A DNA stretch of 64,000 nt from Sulfitobacter undariae (GTDB taxonomy: Bacteria; Pseudomonadota; Alphaproteobacteria; Rhodobacterales; Rhodobacteraceae): positions 124,001 to 188,000 of the forward strand of contig NZ_JACIEI010000003.1 in NCBI RefSeq assembly GCF_014196805.1. The letters are read 5' to 3'. Below are positions 36,029 to 45,136 of the stretch, piece by piece. The position numbers and the translations under genes are program-made. The notes under the pieces were generated by a model. The model worked only from the letters and a program-made list of their open reading frames with translations, searched no databases and was not told the origin of the DNA. Within the stretch, counting starts at the first letter, position 1; each line of letters begins with the position of its first letter.

Positions 36029-37381
36029 TCAGCTGCCGCGCTGCAATTTGGCTTTCTTCGCTTTCAGCATTTCCATCAGTTTACGCGCCATGCCGGGTTT
36101 CTCGACCTGTGGCGCACGCGCCAACGCCAGCGCATCCGCTTCGACATCCGATGTGATGACCGAGCCTGAGCCCGTCATCGCGCCGTTGCCGATGTGCACG
36201 GGGGCGACCAACATGGTGTTGGACCCGATGAAAGCATCGGCGCCAATGTGGGTGTGGTGTTTCATCACGCCATCATAATTGCAGGTGATGGTGCCTGCAC
36301 CGATATTCGCACGCGCCCCAACAAAAGCATCACCGATATAGCTGAGGTGGTTGACCTTGGCGCCCTCGGCGATGGTGGCGTTTTTGACCTCGCAGAAGTT
36401 GCCGACGCGGGTGTTTTCCTCCAACTCGGCACCGGGGCGCAGGCGGGCATATGGCCCGACAGTGGCACCGCGCGACACATGGCAGCCCTCAAGATGGCTG
36501 AAGGCGCGGATCAGCACACCGGATTCAACCGTCACACCGGGGCCAAAGACCACGTTGGGTTCAATCACCGTATCGCGGCCAATATAGGTGTCACGGGCCA
36601 GATATACGGTTTCGGGCGCTTGCATCGTTACACCGTCTTCCATCAGGATCGCACGGGCGCGGGCCTGAAAGGCGGCTTCGGCCTGTGCCAGTTGCGCCCG
36701 TGAATTGACGCCCAGCGTTTCGGCTTCGTCGCAGGTGACAGCTGTTGCCTTTAGTCCGCGTGCATTGGCAAGCCCGATGATGTCAGTGAGGTAATATTCC
36801 TCGGAGGCATTTTTGTTGTCCACGGCTGCAATCAGGTCAAAAAGCAAGGCTGCGTTACAGGCGATGACACCGCTGTTGCATAGGGTGATGGCGCGTTCGG
36901 CCTCGTTGGCGTCTTTGAACTCGACAATCTTTTCCAGCGCGTCGCCATTCATGACCAAACGGCCATAGCGGCCTGGATCAGCGGCCTCAAAGCCCAAAAC
37001 AACGACATCAGCCGCGGCAGAGGCTTCCATCATTTGCTCCAATGTCTCGGGTGAGACAAAAGGCGTGTCGCCGTAAAGGACAATCGCCGTCCCGTCAAAA
37101 CCTGCCAGTGCCTCTTTGGCTTGGTCCACGGCATGGGCGGTGCCCAACTGCTCGGTTTGCAGCACAACAGTGGCGGTTTCATCATAGGCGTGGGCGGCGG
37201 CAGTGACTTGGTCGGCCCCGTGACCTGCAACAACAATCGTGTGCTCAGGCTCAAGCGTGGCACCAGCCGCCATGGCATGTACCAGCATCGGATCACCTGC
37301 GATGGCGTGCAGAACCTTTGGCATTTCAGAGTTCATGCGTGTGCCCATGCCTGCGGCAAGGATGATGAGGCTGGTTTTCAT
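36029..37381 (-). CDS. glmU: bifunctional GlcN-1-P acetyltransferase / UDP-GlcNAc pyrophosphorylase
   Basis: A 450-residue cytosolic enzyme making UDP-GlcNAc for peptidoglycan and LPS. The N-terminal uridyltransferase has LAAGMGTRM at about residues 8-16 followed by MPKVLHAIAG, and YGDTPF near 100. The C-terminal left-handed beta-helix has hexapeptide repeats from about 245 on and the acetyltransferase block GTITCNYDG-x-MKHHTHIG near 370-385. Length is normal. The start is the ATG at 37379-37381, where the protein begins MKTSLIILAAG; a long open frame upstream is not coding. It diverges from the phosphatase gene. Confidence 0.97.
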   Translation of the reverse strand: MKTSLIILAAGMGTRMNSEMPKVLHAIAGDPMLVHAMAAGATLEPEHTIVVAGHGADQVTAAAHAYDETATVVLQTEQLGTAHAVDQAKEALAGFDGTAIVLYGDTPFVSPETLEQMMEASAAADVVVLGFEAADPGRYGRLVMNGDALEKIVEFKDANEAERAITLCNSGVIACNAALLFDLIAAVDNKNASEEYYLTDIIGLANARGLKATAVTCDEAETLGVNSRAQLAQAEAAFQARARAILMEDGVTMQAPETVYLARDTYIGRDTVIEPNVVFGPGVTVESGVLIRAFSHLEGCHVSRGATVGPYARLRPGAELEENTRVGNFCEVKNATIAEGAKVNHLSYIGDAFVGARANIGAGTITCNYDGVMKHHTHIGADAFIGSNTMLVAPVHIGNGAMTGSGSVITSDVEADALALARAPQVEKPGMARKLMEMLKAKKAKLQRGS

Positions 37382-37524
37382 GGCTGATCCGTTCTTCGCT
37401 TGGGTTTTTATCTGTTTAACGGATGTGCTGTTTGGTGCAAGCAGGCTTTGAAGGGCGCTGCGATGTAGCTTGCAACGCTGTGGGGCGCAGGGTACGCAAT
37501 TCGGGTGATAAATAGGGGATGACA

Positions 37525-38196
37525 ATGAAGACAGTGGTATTCGATCTGGACGGCACTTTGGCCGACACCAGCGGTGATCTGATCTCGGCGGCCAATGCGT
37601 GTTTTCGTGACATGGAGGCAGGTGATCTGCTGGACCCTGTGGCCGATGCAGGGGTGGCGCTGCGCGGCGGGCGGGCAATGTTGCGGCTGGGCATGTCACG
37701 CATGGGCCGCAAAGATGATGATCCTCTGATTGACGAATATTACGACGCGTTGCTTTTTCACTACGAGCGCGACATCGACACACATACCCGCCTTTATGAT
37801 GGCGCAATGGATGCTGTGGCCGAGTTGAAAAAACGCGGTTATCTGGTGGCGATCTGTACCAATAAACCCGAAGGCCTTGCGCGGGAATTGCTGACGCGGT
37901 TGGGGGTGCTGGACCAATTTGCCGCCGTGTTGGGCGCGGATACGCTGCCTGTGCGCAAACCTGACCCAGAGCATTTGAACGAGACTGTGCGCCGTGCTGG
38001 CGGTGATCCTGCGCAATGTGTGTTGGTGGGCGATAGCGACACGGATCGCAACACGTCACGCGCTGCTGGCACGCCGTCGATCCTTGTGACATTTGGCCCG
38101 TCGGGCGAAAATATGGCGGCGCTGGAGCCAGAGGCGCTGCTTGAACGCTATGAGGATTTGCCGGACCTTGTCGAGACGCTGCTGGGAAAGGCGTAA
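37525..38196 (+). CDS. gph: phosphoglycolate phosphatase (HAD family)
   Basis: A 223-residue HAD phosphatase that removes 2-phosphoglycolate. Motif I is VFDLDGTLADT with nucleophile D7 and D9; motif II is the ICTNKP threonine; motif III is RKPDPEHL with the lysine; motif IV is VGDSDTD. The cap lies between about 18 and 85, as in Gph. The ATG at 37525 was chosen because AGGGG lies 7 bases before it; an ATG six bases earlier is in frame but abuts the ribosome site. It is followed by a DegT/StrS enzyme gene three bases after its stop. Glycolate made here could feed malate synthase G after oxidation. Confidence 0.9.
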   Translation: MKTVVFDLDGTLADTSGDLISAANACFRDMEAGDLLDPVADAGVALRGGRAMLRLGMSRMGRKDDDPLIDEYYDALLFHYERDIDTHTRLYDGAMDAVAELKKRGYLVAICTNKPEGLARELLTRLGVLDQFAAVLGADTLPVRKPDPEHLNETVRRAGGDPAQCVLVGDSDTDRNTSRAAGTPSILVTFGPSGENMAALEPEALLERYEDLPDLVETLLGKA

Positions 38197-38199
38197 GCC

Positions 38200-39396
38200 A
38201 TGAGCGAGGTCTTTACAGGTAGCTTCACGCAACAAGAACCCATTCCCGAAGCAGGCATCGAAGCCGCGGTTGCGGTGATGCGCCACGGGCGGTTGCACCG
38301 CTATAACACCGTGGCGGGTGAGACGGCCCAAACGGTTTTGCTGGAGCAAGAGTTCGCTGCCTATGTGGGTGTGAAATACTGTCTTGCGGTGGCATCGGGT
38401 GGATATGCGATGGCGACGGCGTTACGGGCTGTGGGGGTGCAGGCGGGAGACCGTGTGTTGACCAATGCCTTTACGCTGGCCCCTGTGCCGGGGGCGATTG
38501 CTGCGGTAGGCGCAGTGCCTGTGTTTGTCGGTGTGACCCCTGCATTGGTGCTGGATCTGGATGATCTGGCGGCCAAGGCCGATCAGGGCGATGTGCTGCT
38601 GCTCAGCCATATGCGGGGGCATTTGTGTGACATGGATCGCCTGATGGAGATTTGTGACGCAAGCGGCATTATAGTGATAGAAGATTGCGCCCATACGATG
38701 GGGGCGGCGTGGAAGGGCAAGGCATCAGGGACATGGGGCAAGGTGGGATGTTATTCCTGCCAGACCTATAAACATATGAATGCTGGCGAGGGTGGGTTGT
38801 TTGTGACCGATGACGCCGAAGTTGCCGCACGGGCGATCATGTATTCGGGCAGCTATATGATGTATGAGAAACACCTCGCGGGGCCACCCAGCGAAGTGTT
38901 TGAGACCATCCGCTTTGAGACGCCAAACATATCGGGCCGCATGGACAATCTGCGCGCCGCGATCCTGCGCCCGCAACTGGCTGACCTTGCCACCCAATGC
39001 GCTCGCTGGAATGAACGCTATTACGCAGTTGAAGCTGGCGTGCGCGATACTGCGGGTCTGACGGTGATTGACCGCCCAGCCGAGGAAACCATCGTTGGGT
39101 CTTCGATCCAGTTCTTGCTGGACGGTTGGGGAGAAAACGCTGTGCAAGACTTGCTGGCGCGCTGTGCCGCACGCGGGGTAGAGCTAAAGTGGTTCGGCAA
39201 TGCCGAGCCTGTGGGGTTTACCAGCCGCTATGACAGCTGGCGCTATGTCGATGCGCCAGCGATGCCAGCGAGTGATCGCGTTCTGGCAGGCATCATCGAT
39301 ATGCGGGTGCCGTTGACCTTCAGCCTTGAGGATTGCGCCCTGATTGCGCGGATCATCAGAGATGAGGTCGGTCGGGTGTATCAAGCCCCTCACTGA
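38200..39396 (+). CDS. DegT/DnrJ/EryC1/StrS-family PLP-dependent aminotransferase, second paralog
   Basis: A 398-residue protein alignable with the one at 1737-2915. Shared blocks are LSHMRGHLCDMDRLM against ISHMRGHTSDMDAIM, VIEDCAHTMGAAWKGK against VIEDAAHSLGTTWAGR, and YKHMNAGEGGLFVTDDAEVAARAI against YKLLNAGEGGILITDDADLVARAV. The Schiff-base lysine is K191. All PLP residues are present. It starts three bases after the phosphatase gene with an AAAGG ribosome site and so is in one operon with it. The substrate is unknown; the neighbours do not suggest a sugar-nucleotide pathway. Confidence 0.88.
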   Translation: MSEVFTGSFTQQEPIPEAGIEAAVAVMRHGRLHRYNTVAGETAQTVLLEQEFAAYVGVKYCLAVASGGYAMATALRAVGVQAGDRVLTNAFTLAPVPGAIAAVGAVPVFVGVTPALVLDLDDLAAKADQGDVLLLSHMRGHLCDMDRLMEICDASGIIVIEDCAHTMGAAWKGKASGTWGKVGCYSCQTYKHMNAGEGGLFVTDDAEVAARAIMYSGSYMMYEKHLAGPPSEVFETIRFETPNISGRMDNLRAAILRPQLADLATQCARWNERYYAVEAGVRDTAGLTVIDRPAEETIVGSSIQFLLDGWGENAVQDLLARCAARGVELKWFGNAEPVGFTSRYDSWRYVDAPAMPASDRVLAGIIDMRVPLTFSLEDCALIARIIRDEVGRVYQAPH

Positions 39397-39404
39397 GATA
39401 AAAA

Positions 39405-39434
39405 TGCTTGCGCCGGTTCTATCCCGCGCAAGCA
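39405..39434 (-). terminator. rho-independent terminator of the PNPOx-family gene
   Basis: Arms TGCTTGCGC and GCGCAAGCA with a 12-base loop. On the minus strand it is followed directly by TTTTTATC, a proper U-tract. It also ends the plus-strand aminotransferase gene region. Confidence 0.8.
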
Positions 39435-39452
39435 CTCTCTCACCACTTGAGG

Positions 39453-39923
39453 TTAGAAAAGCAACTTCCCATGGTCACCCGCATCGGGCTTGCTGTCTGT
39501 CAGATTGGCTTTGGCAACCTCATAGAGAAAACTCACGCTGCCATCCGTTGCCCAGACTTCTGCTTCACGCGGTGTAAAACGCAGTAATTGGATGTCGGGG
39601 TCATCTTTACCATCCTCAAACCACGCACCTGCAAAAACACTCCAGATTTCATCCAGCATCTTGCGGTCTGTCACGGCCTCCAAGGCCCCATCGACGCGGG
39701 CATACAGGCTCTCGTCTGCGCTCGACAGCAGGAATTGTGAGCGGGTGCTGGCGGCAGCAGATTTTGCCAGATCGGTGTCTTTGGCAGTGATAAACCAGAT
39801 GGTGCCACTGTTTTTATCGGCATGATGGCTCATCGGGACGGCAGGCGCGCTGTCGGTTGAAAGCATCCCTGCACGGGTGTCTTGAAGACGGTCCCAGAAC
39901 TTTTCCTTGAGATTATCGGTCAT
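39453..39923 (-). CDS. pyridoxamine-phosphate-oxidase-fold protein (general stress protein 26 type)
   Basis: A 156-residue split-barrel flavin-fold protein. Residues 1-50 (NLKEKFWDRLQDTRAGMLST then VPMSHHADKNSGTIWFIT) and the stretch LYARVDGALEAVTDRKMLDEIW (about 84-105) match the stress-protein branch that binds FMN, rather than the true PdxH oxidase. The start ATG (39921-39923) has an AAGGAG ribosome site; longer frames upstream lack one. It diverges from the leucine operon, about 135 bases from its first gene. The function is probably flavin- or FAD-linked stress protection, inferred from the family. Confidence 0.82.
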   Translation of the reverse strand: MTDNLKEKFWDRLQDTRAGMLSTDSAPAVPMSHHADKNSGTIWFITAKDTDLAKSAAASTRSQFLLSSADESLYARVDGALEAVTDRKMLDEIWSVFAGAWFEDGKDDPDIQLLRFTPREAEVWATDGSVSFLYEVAKANLTDSKPDAGDHGKLLF

Positions 39924-40017
39924 GTCTGTCTCCTTAATCATGTCTGTTACTGGCAAACGCCGATGGCTCGCGTTTCGTTCCTTGAAATGCTTGACGCAGG
40001 GCCATTGTTCTGCAAGT

Positions 40018-40035
40018 AATGAACAAGTGTTCAAT
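40018..40035. promoter_or_regulatory. palindromic operator candidate of the leucine-degradation operon
   Basis: TGAACA-AG-TGTTCA (40020-40033) with near-symmetric flanks, 27 bases before the isovaleryl-CoA dehydrogenase ATG. Its size and symmetry suit a TetR-type repressor, and some liu/acyl-CoA operons are controlled by TetR- or MerR-type proteins. The regulator gene is not in the window. Confidence 0.5.
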
Positions 40036-40059
40036 AAATGCGATCAGGGGAGAGATTTC

Positions 40060-41223
40060 ATGTTTAACGCCACAATGCAGTTTGACTTGGGTGAAGACGT
40101 AGGCGCGTTGCGCGAGATGGTTCACCGCTGGGCGCAGGAACGTGTCCGCCCGATTGCCAATAAAATTGACAGTGACAACCTGTTTCCCGCCGATCTTTGG
40201 CAGGAGATGGGTGAATTGGGCATGCTGGGTATGACCGTGGATGAGAAATTCGGCGGCACGGGTATGGGCTATCTGGCGCATACGGTTGCGGTTGAGGAAG
40301 TGGCGCGTGCCAGTGCCTCTGTCTCGCTGTCCTACGGGGCGCATTCCAACCTTTGCGTCAACCAGATCAGCCTGAATGGCACGGATGAGCAACGCGCGAA
40401 ATACCTGCCCAAGCTCTGCTCTGGCGAGCATGTTGGCGCGCTGGCGATGTCTGAGACGTCTGCCGGCTCTGACGTTGTGTCGATGAAGCTGAGCGCGGAA
40501 AAGCGCAATGACCATTACCGCCTGAGCGGCAATAAATACTGGATCACCAATGGCTGCGATGCAGATACGCTGGTGGTCTATGCAAAGACAGACAAAGATG
40601 CAGGCTCCAAAGGGATCACAGCATTCCTGATCGAAAAAGACATGAAGGGTTTCACCACTTCTGCGCATTTCGATAAATTGGGGATGCGCGGCTCAAACAC
40701 CGCCGAGCTGATCTTTGATGATTGCGAAGTCCCGTTTGAGAATGTTTTGGGCGAAGAGGGCAAAGGTGTACGCGTTCTGATGTCTGGTCTGGACTATGAA
40801 CGTGTGGTGCTGGCGGGGATCGGCCTTGGCCTGATGGCCGCCTGTCTGGATGAGATCATGCCCTACATGGCCGAGCGCAAACAATTCGGTCAGCCGGTAG
40901 GGAACTTCCAACTGATGCAGGGCAAAATGGCGGATATGTACACGGCGATGAATTCGGCGCGTGCCTATGTTTATGAGGTTGCCAAAGCCTGTGACCGTGG
41001 CGATGTGACCCGTGCAGATGCGGCGGCGTGCTGTCTTTATGCGTCTGAGCAGGCGATGGTACAGGCGCACCAAGCGGTGCAGGCCATGGGCGGTGCGGGC
41101 TATCTGTCGGACAACCCCGTTGCGCGTATCTTCCGCGATGCCAAGCTGATGGAAATCGGCGCTGGCACCTCTGAAATCCGGCGTATGTTGGTGGGCCGTG
41201 AGATGATGGCGTCCATGTCATGA
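40060..41223 (+). CDS. liuA: isovaleryl-CoA dehydrogenase
   Basis: A 387-residue FAD acyl-CoA dehydrogenase converting isovaleryl-CoA to 3-methylcrotonyl-CoA, the third step of leucine breakdown. The key evidence is the catalytic glutamate E247 in LDYERVVLAG, the position used by isovaleryl-CoA dehydrogenases, whereas straight-chain dehydrogenases place it near the C-terminus. FAD/substrate loops are ALAMSETSAGSDV (about 128-139) and YWITNG (160-165). The start has a GGGGAGAG ribosome site; the open frame continues 51 codons upstream without one. It overlaps the next gene by four bases and is the first gene of the liu operon. Confidence 0.95.
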   Translation: MFNATMQFDLGEDVGALREMVHRWAQERVRPIANKIDSDNLFPADLWQEMGELGMLGMTVDEKFGGTGMGYLAHTVAVEEVARASASVSLSYGAHSNLCVNQISLNGTDEQRAKYLPKLCSGEHVGALAMSETSAGSDVVSMKLSAEKRNDHYRLSGNKYWITNGCDADTLVVYAKTDKDAGSKGITAFLIEKDMKGFTTSAHFDKLGMRGSNTAELIFDDCEVPFENVLGEEGKGVRVLMSGLDYERVVLAGIGLGLMAACLDEIMPYMAERKQFGQPVGNFQLMQGKMADMYTAMNSARAYVYEVAKACDRGDVTRADAAACCLYASEQAMVQAHQAVQAMGGAGYLSDNPVARIFRDAKLMEIGAGTSEIRRMLVGREMMASMS

Positions 41224-42740
41224 GGAACACACTGCCGGGTCTTGATGATCAAGGACGTTGGGATGTTCCCGCACGTCTGAACATGGCGCGGCAGTGCCTG
41301 AGCCAGCCTGCATCGGCATTGGCTGTGATTGACCTGACAGACGGCCCGCGCCGCGACGTGAGTTACGGCGCGCTGGGCGAGATGGTGGATGGATTGGCAC
41401 GGGCGCTGTTGCCGCGTGTACAGGCTGGGGATCGGGTCGGCGTATTGCTGAGCCAAAGCCCGTGGTGTGTGGCCGCCCATCTGGCAATCTGGAAAATCGG
41501 TGCGATATCCGTGCCGTTGTTCAAACTGTTCAAACATGATGCGCTGGCCTCTAGGGTCTTGGATGCAGGGGCGGCTTTGGTGCTGACCGATGCAGAAGGG
41601 GCCATCCTGCTGGGTGATCTGGCCGAACCGCTGTTGGCGGATCAAATAGGGCTGGGCGGCGATACACCTGTGGATTTTGCCGATACTGCTGCTGATGACC
41701 CTGCGGTGCTGATTTATACCTCTGGCACTACAGGCACGCCCAAAGGCGCCTTGCATGCGCACCGCGTTTTGACAGGGCATTTACCCGGAGTGGCAACCAG
41801 CCATGATCATCTGGGGCAGGCGGGCGATTGCCTGTGGACCCCTGCGGATTGGGCGTGGATTGGCGGGTTGTTTGATGTGGCGATGCCCGCGCTGGCGCTG
41901 GGTGTGCCTGTGGTTGCGGCACGTATGGCCAAGTTTGATGTGGATGAATGTGAGCGGATCATCACCCAAGGCGATGTGCGCAACGTGTTTTTCCCGCCCA
42001 CGGCACTGCGGATGCTGAAAGCTGCGGATGCGCGTATCGGCGGTCTACGCTCGGTTGCCAGTGGGGGGGAACCGTTGGGGGCTGAAATGCTGGCATGGGG
42101 CCGCACTGCGCTGGGGGTTGAGATCAACGAATTCTACGGCCAAACCGAATGTAACATGGTGGCCAGTAGCTGTGGCGCGCAATATGCGGCACGCTCAGGG
42201 TGCATCGGCAAAGCGGTGCGCGGTTTCGAAGTTGCTGTACTGGAAGGCGACATGCCAACCGACGGCGAGGGCGATGTTGCCATCAGGCGCGGTGCTGCCT
42301 CAATGATGCTGGGATACTGGCAACGCCCCGAGGAAACCGCCGCCAAGTTTCGCGGCGATTGGATGCTGACGGGCGACCGTGGCATGTGGGAGGGCGACTT
42401 CCTGCGTTTTGTCGGGCGTGATGACGATGTGATCACCTCCAGCGGCTACCGCATTGGTCCTGCCGAGATAGAAGACTGCCTGCTGACCCACCCTGCGGTG
42501 GCGACGGTGGGCGTTGTGGGCAAGCCGGATGCGTTGCGCACCGAAGTGGTGAAGGCCTATGTTGTGCTAAAACAAGGCATGCAGGTGCAGGCATCCGATC
42601 TTCAGAATTGGGTCAAGGATAGGCTGGCAAGCTATTCCTACCCAAGAGAAATAGCTTTTCTGGATGCGCTACCGATGACGGTGACGGGCAAGGTGATCCG
42701 ACGGGAATTGAAGGCGCGGGCCATGGCGGAGAAGCTATGA
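41220..42740 (+). CDS. AMP-forming acyl-CoA synthetase
   Basis: A 506-residue acyl-adenylate/thioester enzyme. The P-loop-like motif LIYTSGTTGTPKG is at about residues 164-176, YGQTE near 305-309, the hinge LTGDRG-to-GRDDDVITSSGYRIGPAEIE near 380-420, and the catalytic lysine in MTVTGKVIRREL near 490. It resembles medium/short-chain or acetoacetyl-type synthetases more than acetyl-CoA synthetase. In this operon it likely activates isovalerate, methylcrotonate or acetoacetate. The ATG overlaps the stop of liuA (ATGA) and its own stop overlaps the next gene the same way. Confidence 0.92.
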   Translation: MRNTLPGLDDQGRWDVPARLNMARQCLSQPASALAVIDLTDGPRRDVSYGALGEMVDGLARALLPRVQAGDRVGVLLSQSPWCVAAHLAIWKIGAISVPLFKLFKHDALASRVLDAGAALVLTDAEGAILLGDLAEPLLADQIGLGGDTPVDFADTAADDPAVLIYTSGTTGTPKGALHAHRVLTGHLPGVATSHDHLGQAGDCLWTPADWAWIGGLFDVAMPALALGVPVVAARMAKFDVDECERIITQGDVRNVFFPPTALRMLKAADARIGGLRSVASGGEPLGAEMLAWGRTALGVEINEFYGQTECNMVASSCGAQYAARSGCIGKAVRGFEVAVLEGDMPTDGEGDVAIRRGAASMMLGYWQRPEETAAKFRGDWMLTGDRGMWEGDFLRFVGRDDDVITSSGYRIGPAEIEDCLLTHPAVATVGVVGKPDALRTEVVKAYVVLKQGMQVQASDLQNWVKDRLASYSYPREIAFLDALPMTVTGKVIRRELKARAMAEKL

Positions 42741-43108
42741 TTTCATCTCGAAAGATCGCTGGGCTTGAATGCCCAAACTGTTTTGAGTTGCAAGCGCCGG
42801 TACAGATATTGCGCACAATCAAAGGCGATGATGGCTGGGTTAAATCCGTCGCTTGCAACGCTTGTGGCGTAGCGTTGCGTGTGAGGTCGGGAGACGGTTT
42901 TCTGTTCAGCGGGTCTTTGCTCGCTATGGTACTGGCTGCTGCGTGGATAACTGGGGTTATCCAATATGTTGGAGAAATTAGAGTTAAGGAATTTGAAGTT
43001 ATGGCATTTTTTGAAGCAGCACTTCGGTTTGTTGGATATTTTTGGATGGTTTTCTGGATTGCTATCCCGCTTTCCTCTCAGTTTCTAACATTGGAGCAAG
43101 ACACATGA
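42737..43108 (+). CDS. small zinc-ribbon membrane protein inserted in the liu operon
   Basis: A 123-residue protein with two CxxC pairs, CPNC at about 12-15 and CNAC at 40-43, forming a probable zinc ribbon, then two membrane segments at about 55-75 and 90-118. I recognise no family. The ATG overlaps the preceding stop (ATGA). The base composition of the second half is clearly more AT-rich than the genes on either side, suggesting later insertion into the operon. Its last bases overlap the start of the carboxylase gene by four. Confidence 0.65.
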   Translation: MISSRKIAGLECPNCFELQAPVQILRTIKGDDGWVKSVACNACGVALRVRSGDGFLFSGSLLAMVLAAAWITGVIQYVGEIRVKEFEVMAFFEAALRFVGYFWMVFWIAIPLSSQFLTLEQDT

Positions 43109-44709
43109 AACTTTCTTCCCAAGCCCTGCCATCATCTGAGCAGTTCAAAACCAACACCGCTGCGCATCTGGACGCGCTGGAGCAAGTCCGCGAAGTGGCG
43201 CAGGCGGCAGCCCTTGGCGGCGGTGACAAATCCCGCGAACGGCATCTGAGCCGCGGCAAGATGCTGCCGCGAGAGCGGGTGGCGAACCTGTTGGATGCGG
43301 GATCGCCGTTCCTAGAGGTCGGTGCAGTTGCGGCGCATGGGCTTTACGGCGGTGCCGCGCCCTGCGCCGGAGTGATTGCTGGCGTTGGCAAGGTCCACGG
43401 CCAAGACGTGATGGTGGTCTGCAATGATGCCACCGTGAAGGGCGGCACCTATTATCCGATGACGGTGAAAAAACACCTGCGCGCCCAAGAGATTGCCGAG
43501 GAAAACCATCTGCCGTGTATTTATCTGGTGGATAGCGGCGGGGCGAACCTGCCCAATCAGGATGAAGTGTTCCCCGACCGCGACCACTTTGGCCGTATTT
43601 TCTATAACCAAGCGCGGATGAGCGCCAAAGGCATCCCACAGATCGCAGTTGTGATGGGGTCATGTACCGCTGGCGGTGCCTATGTGCCTGCGATGTCGGA
43701 TGTGACAATCATCGTCAAAGAGCAAGGCACGATCTTCCTTGCGGGACCGCCACTGGTCAAAGCCGCAACGGGGGAGGTTGTTTCCTCAGAGGATCTGGGC
43801 GGCGGGGATGTGCATACGCGCCTGTCGGGGGTGGCTGACTATCTGGCTGAAGATGACACACATGCGCTGGCGTTGGCCCGCCGCGCCGTGAGCCACCTGA
43901 ACCGCGCCAAACCTGCCACTGTGCAATGGCAAAGCGCGGAAGAACCTGCGTATGACCCCGATGAAATCCTTGGCGTTGTGCCTGCCGATCTGCGCACGCC
44001 CTATGACATCCGCGAAGTCATTGCGCGCACGGTTGATGGCAGCCGCTTTGATGAATTCAAACCACGTTTTGGCGAGACATTGGTCACAGGCTTTGCCCAT
44101 GTCAAAGGCTGCCCTGTGGGGATCATCGCCAATAATGGGGTGCTGTTCTCCGAGGCTGCACAAAAAGGTGCGCATTTCGTCGAGCTGTGTTCGCAACGCG
44201 GTATCCCGTTGGTATTCTTGCAAAACATCACCGGATTTATGGTGGGGCGCAAATATGAGAACGAGGGCATCGCACGTCACGGTGCCAAGATGGTGACGGC
44301 TGTGGCCAGCACCAATGTGCCCAAGATCACCATGTTGGTAGGGGGATCGTTCGGGGCAGGTAACTATGGCATGGCGGGGCGTGCTTATAGTCCGCGCTTC
44401 TTGTGGACATGGCCTAACAGCCGCATTTCCGTCATGGGCGGCGCACAGGCGGCCGGGGTTCTGGCCACGGTCAAACGCGACGCGATTGAACGGTCTGGCG
44501 GTACGTGGTCCGCCGAAGAAGAAGCCGCGTTCAAGCAGCCCACTGTGGATATGTTTGAAGAGCAATCGCACCCGCTTTATGCCTCGGCGCGGCTGTGGGA
44601 TGACGGGATCATTGATCCGCGCAAAACCCGCGATACGCTGTTCCTCAGCCTGTCAGCCAGCCTGAATGCGCCGATTGAGGAAACCAAATTCGGCATATTC
44701 CGGATGTGA
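43105..44709 (+). CDS. liuB: methylcrotonyl-CoA carboxylase, carboxyltransferase (beta) subunit
   Basis: A 534-residue carboxyltransferase that moves CO2 from biotin to 3-methylcrotonyl-CoA. It has the [21 protein letters not shown] start at about 43-63 shared by acyl-CoA carboxylase beta subunits, the oxyanion-type glycine runs [16 protein letters not shown] near 193-208 and [12 protein letters not shown] near 375-386, and [16 protein letters not shown] near 418-433. The NITGFMVG form is the methylcrotonyl-CoA branch rather than propionyl-CoA. The start follows TTGGAG. It pairs with the biotin subunit at 45136. Confidence 0.95.
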   Translation: MKLSSQALPSSEQFKTNTAAHLDALEQVREVAQAAALGGGDKSRERHLSRGKMLPRERVANLLDAGSPFLEVGAVAAHGLYGGAAPCAGVIAGVGKVHGQDVMVVCNDATVKGGTYYPMTVKKHLRAQEIAEENHLPCIYLVDSGGANLPNQDEVFPDRDHFGRIFYNQARMSAKGIPQIAVVMGSCTAGGAYVPAMSDVTIIVKEQGTIFLAGPPLVKAATGEVVSSEDLGGGDVHTRLSGVADYLAEDDTHALALARRAVSHLNRAKPATVQWQSAEEPAYDPDEILGVVPADLRTPYDIREVIARTVDGSRFDEFKPRFGETLVTGFAHVKGCPVGIIANNGVLFSEAAQKGAHFVELCSQRGIPLVFLQNITGFMVGRKYENEGIARHGAKMVTAVASTNVPKITMLVGGSFGAGNYGMAGRAYSPRFLWTWPNSRISVMGGAQAAGVLATVKRDAIERSGGTWSAEEEAAFKQPTVDMFEEQSHPLYASARLWDDGIIDPRKTRDTLFLSLSASLNAPIEETKFGIFRM

Positions 44710-44719
44710 GGAGAGTACC

Positions 44720-45136
44720 ATGACCAAGACCTTACAAGACATTGTCGACGCAAACCCTGATGCAGAAACATTCCGTTTTGGCGATACGCCTGCATTGTGC
44801 GAAACGATCAACGCCATGGTGCGCAGCGGTACCAAAACCGCGACCTGCGAGGCGGCATCGGCATATGGTGCACAAGGCGATGAATGGCCTGAAGTGGGCC
44901 GCCGTGACATCGCGCTGAACTGGGACGGCACACCCGCCGCGATGATTGAAACGGTTGAGGTGAAAACCCGTCGCTTCAACGAAATAGATGCCGAATTTGT
45001 CGCCGCCCAAGGCGAGTTTCGCGATCTGGCCCATTGGCGCGAAGCCTATGAGGCCTATTTCCGGCGCAGTGGCGGCTTTGCGCCCGACATGAAACTGATG
45101 TGTGAACGGTTCACTCTGATTGAGGATTACGCGTAA
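44720..45136 (+). CDS. ASCH-domain protein
   Basis: A 138-residue protein. Residues about 16-60 (FRFGDTPALCETINAMVRSGTKTATCEA) and the core ETVEVKTRRFNEIDAEFVAAQGEF-x-DLAHWREAYEAYF (about 76-116) match the ASCH fold, an RNA-binding or N4-acetylcytidine-amidohydrolase-like beta-barrel. It starts 11 bases after liuB behind a GAGGAGAG ribosome site. Its stop TAA shares one base with the ATG of the next carboxylase subunit. No obvious role in leucine breakdown; its place between the two carboxylase subunits is odd. The domain assignment is from motif memory. Confidence 0.78.
   Translation: MTKTLQDIVDANPDAETFRFGDTPALCETINAMVRSGTKTATCEAASAYGAQGDEWPEVGRRDIALNWDGTPAAMIETVEVKTRRFNEIDAEFVAAQGEFRDLAHWREAYEAYFRRSGGFAPDMKLMCERFTLIEDYA

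Noticed and set aside
37382..38092. In-frame 237-codon upstream extension of glmU
   Set aside because: The true start gives MKTSLIILAAGMGTRM, the normal GlmU N-terminus; the extension is antisense to the phosphatase gene.
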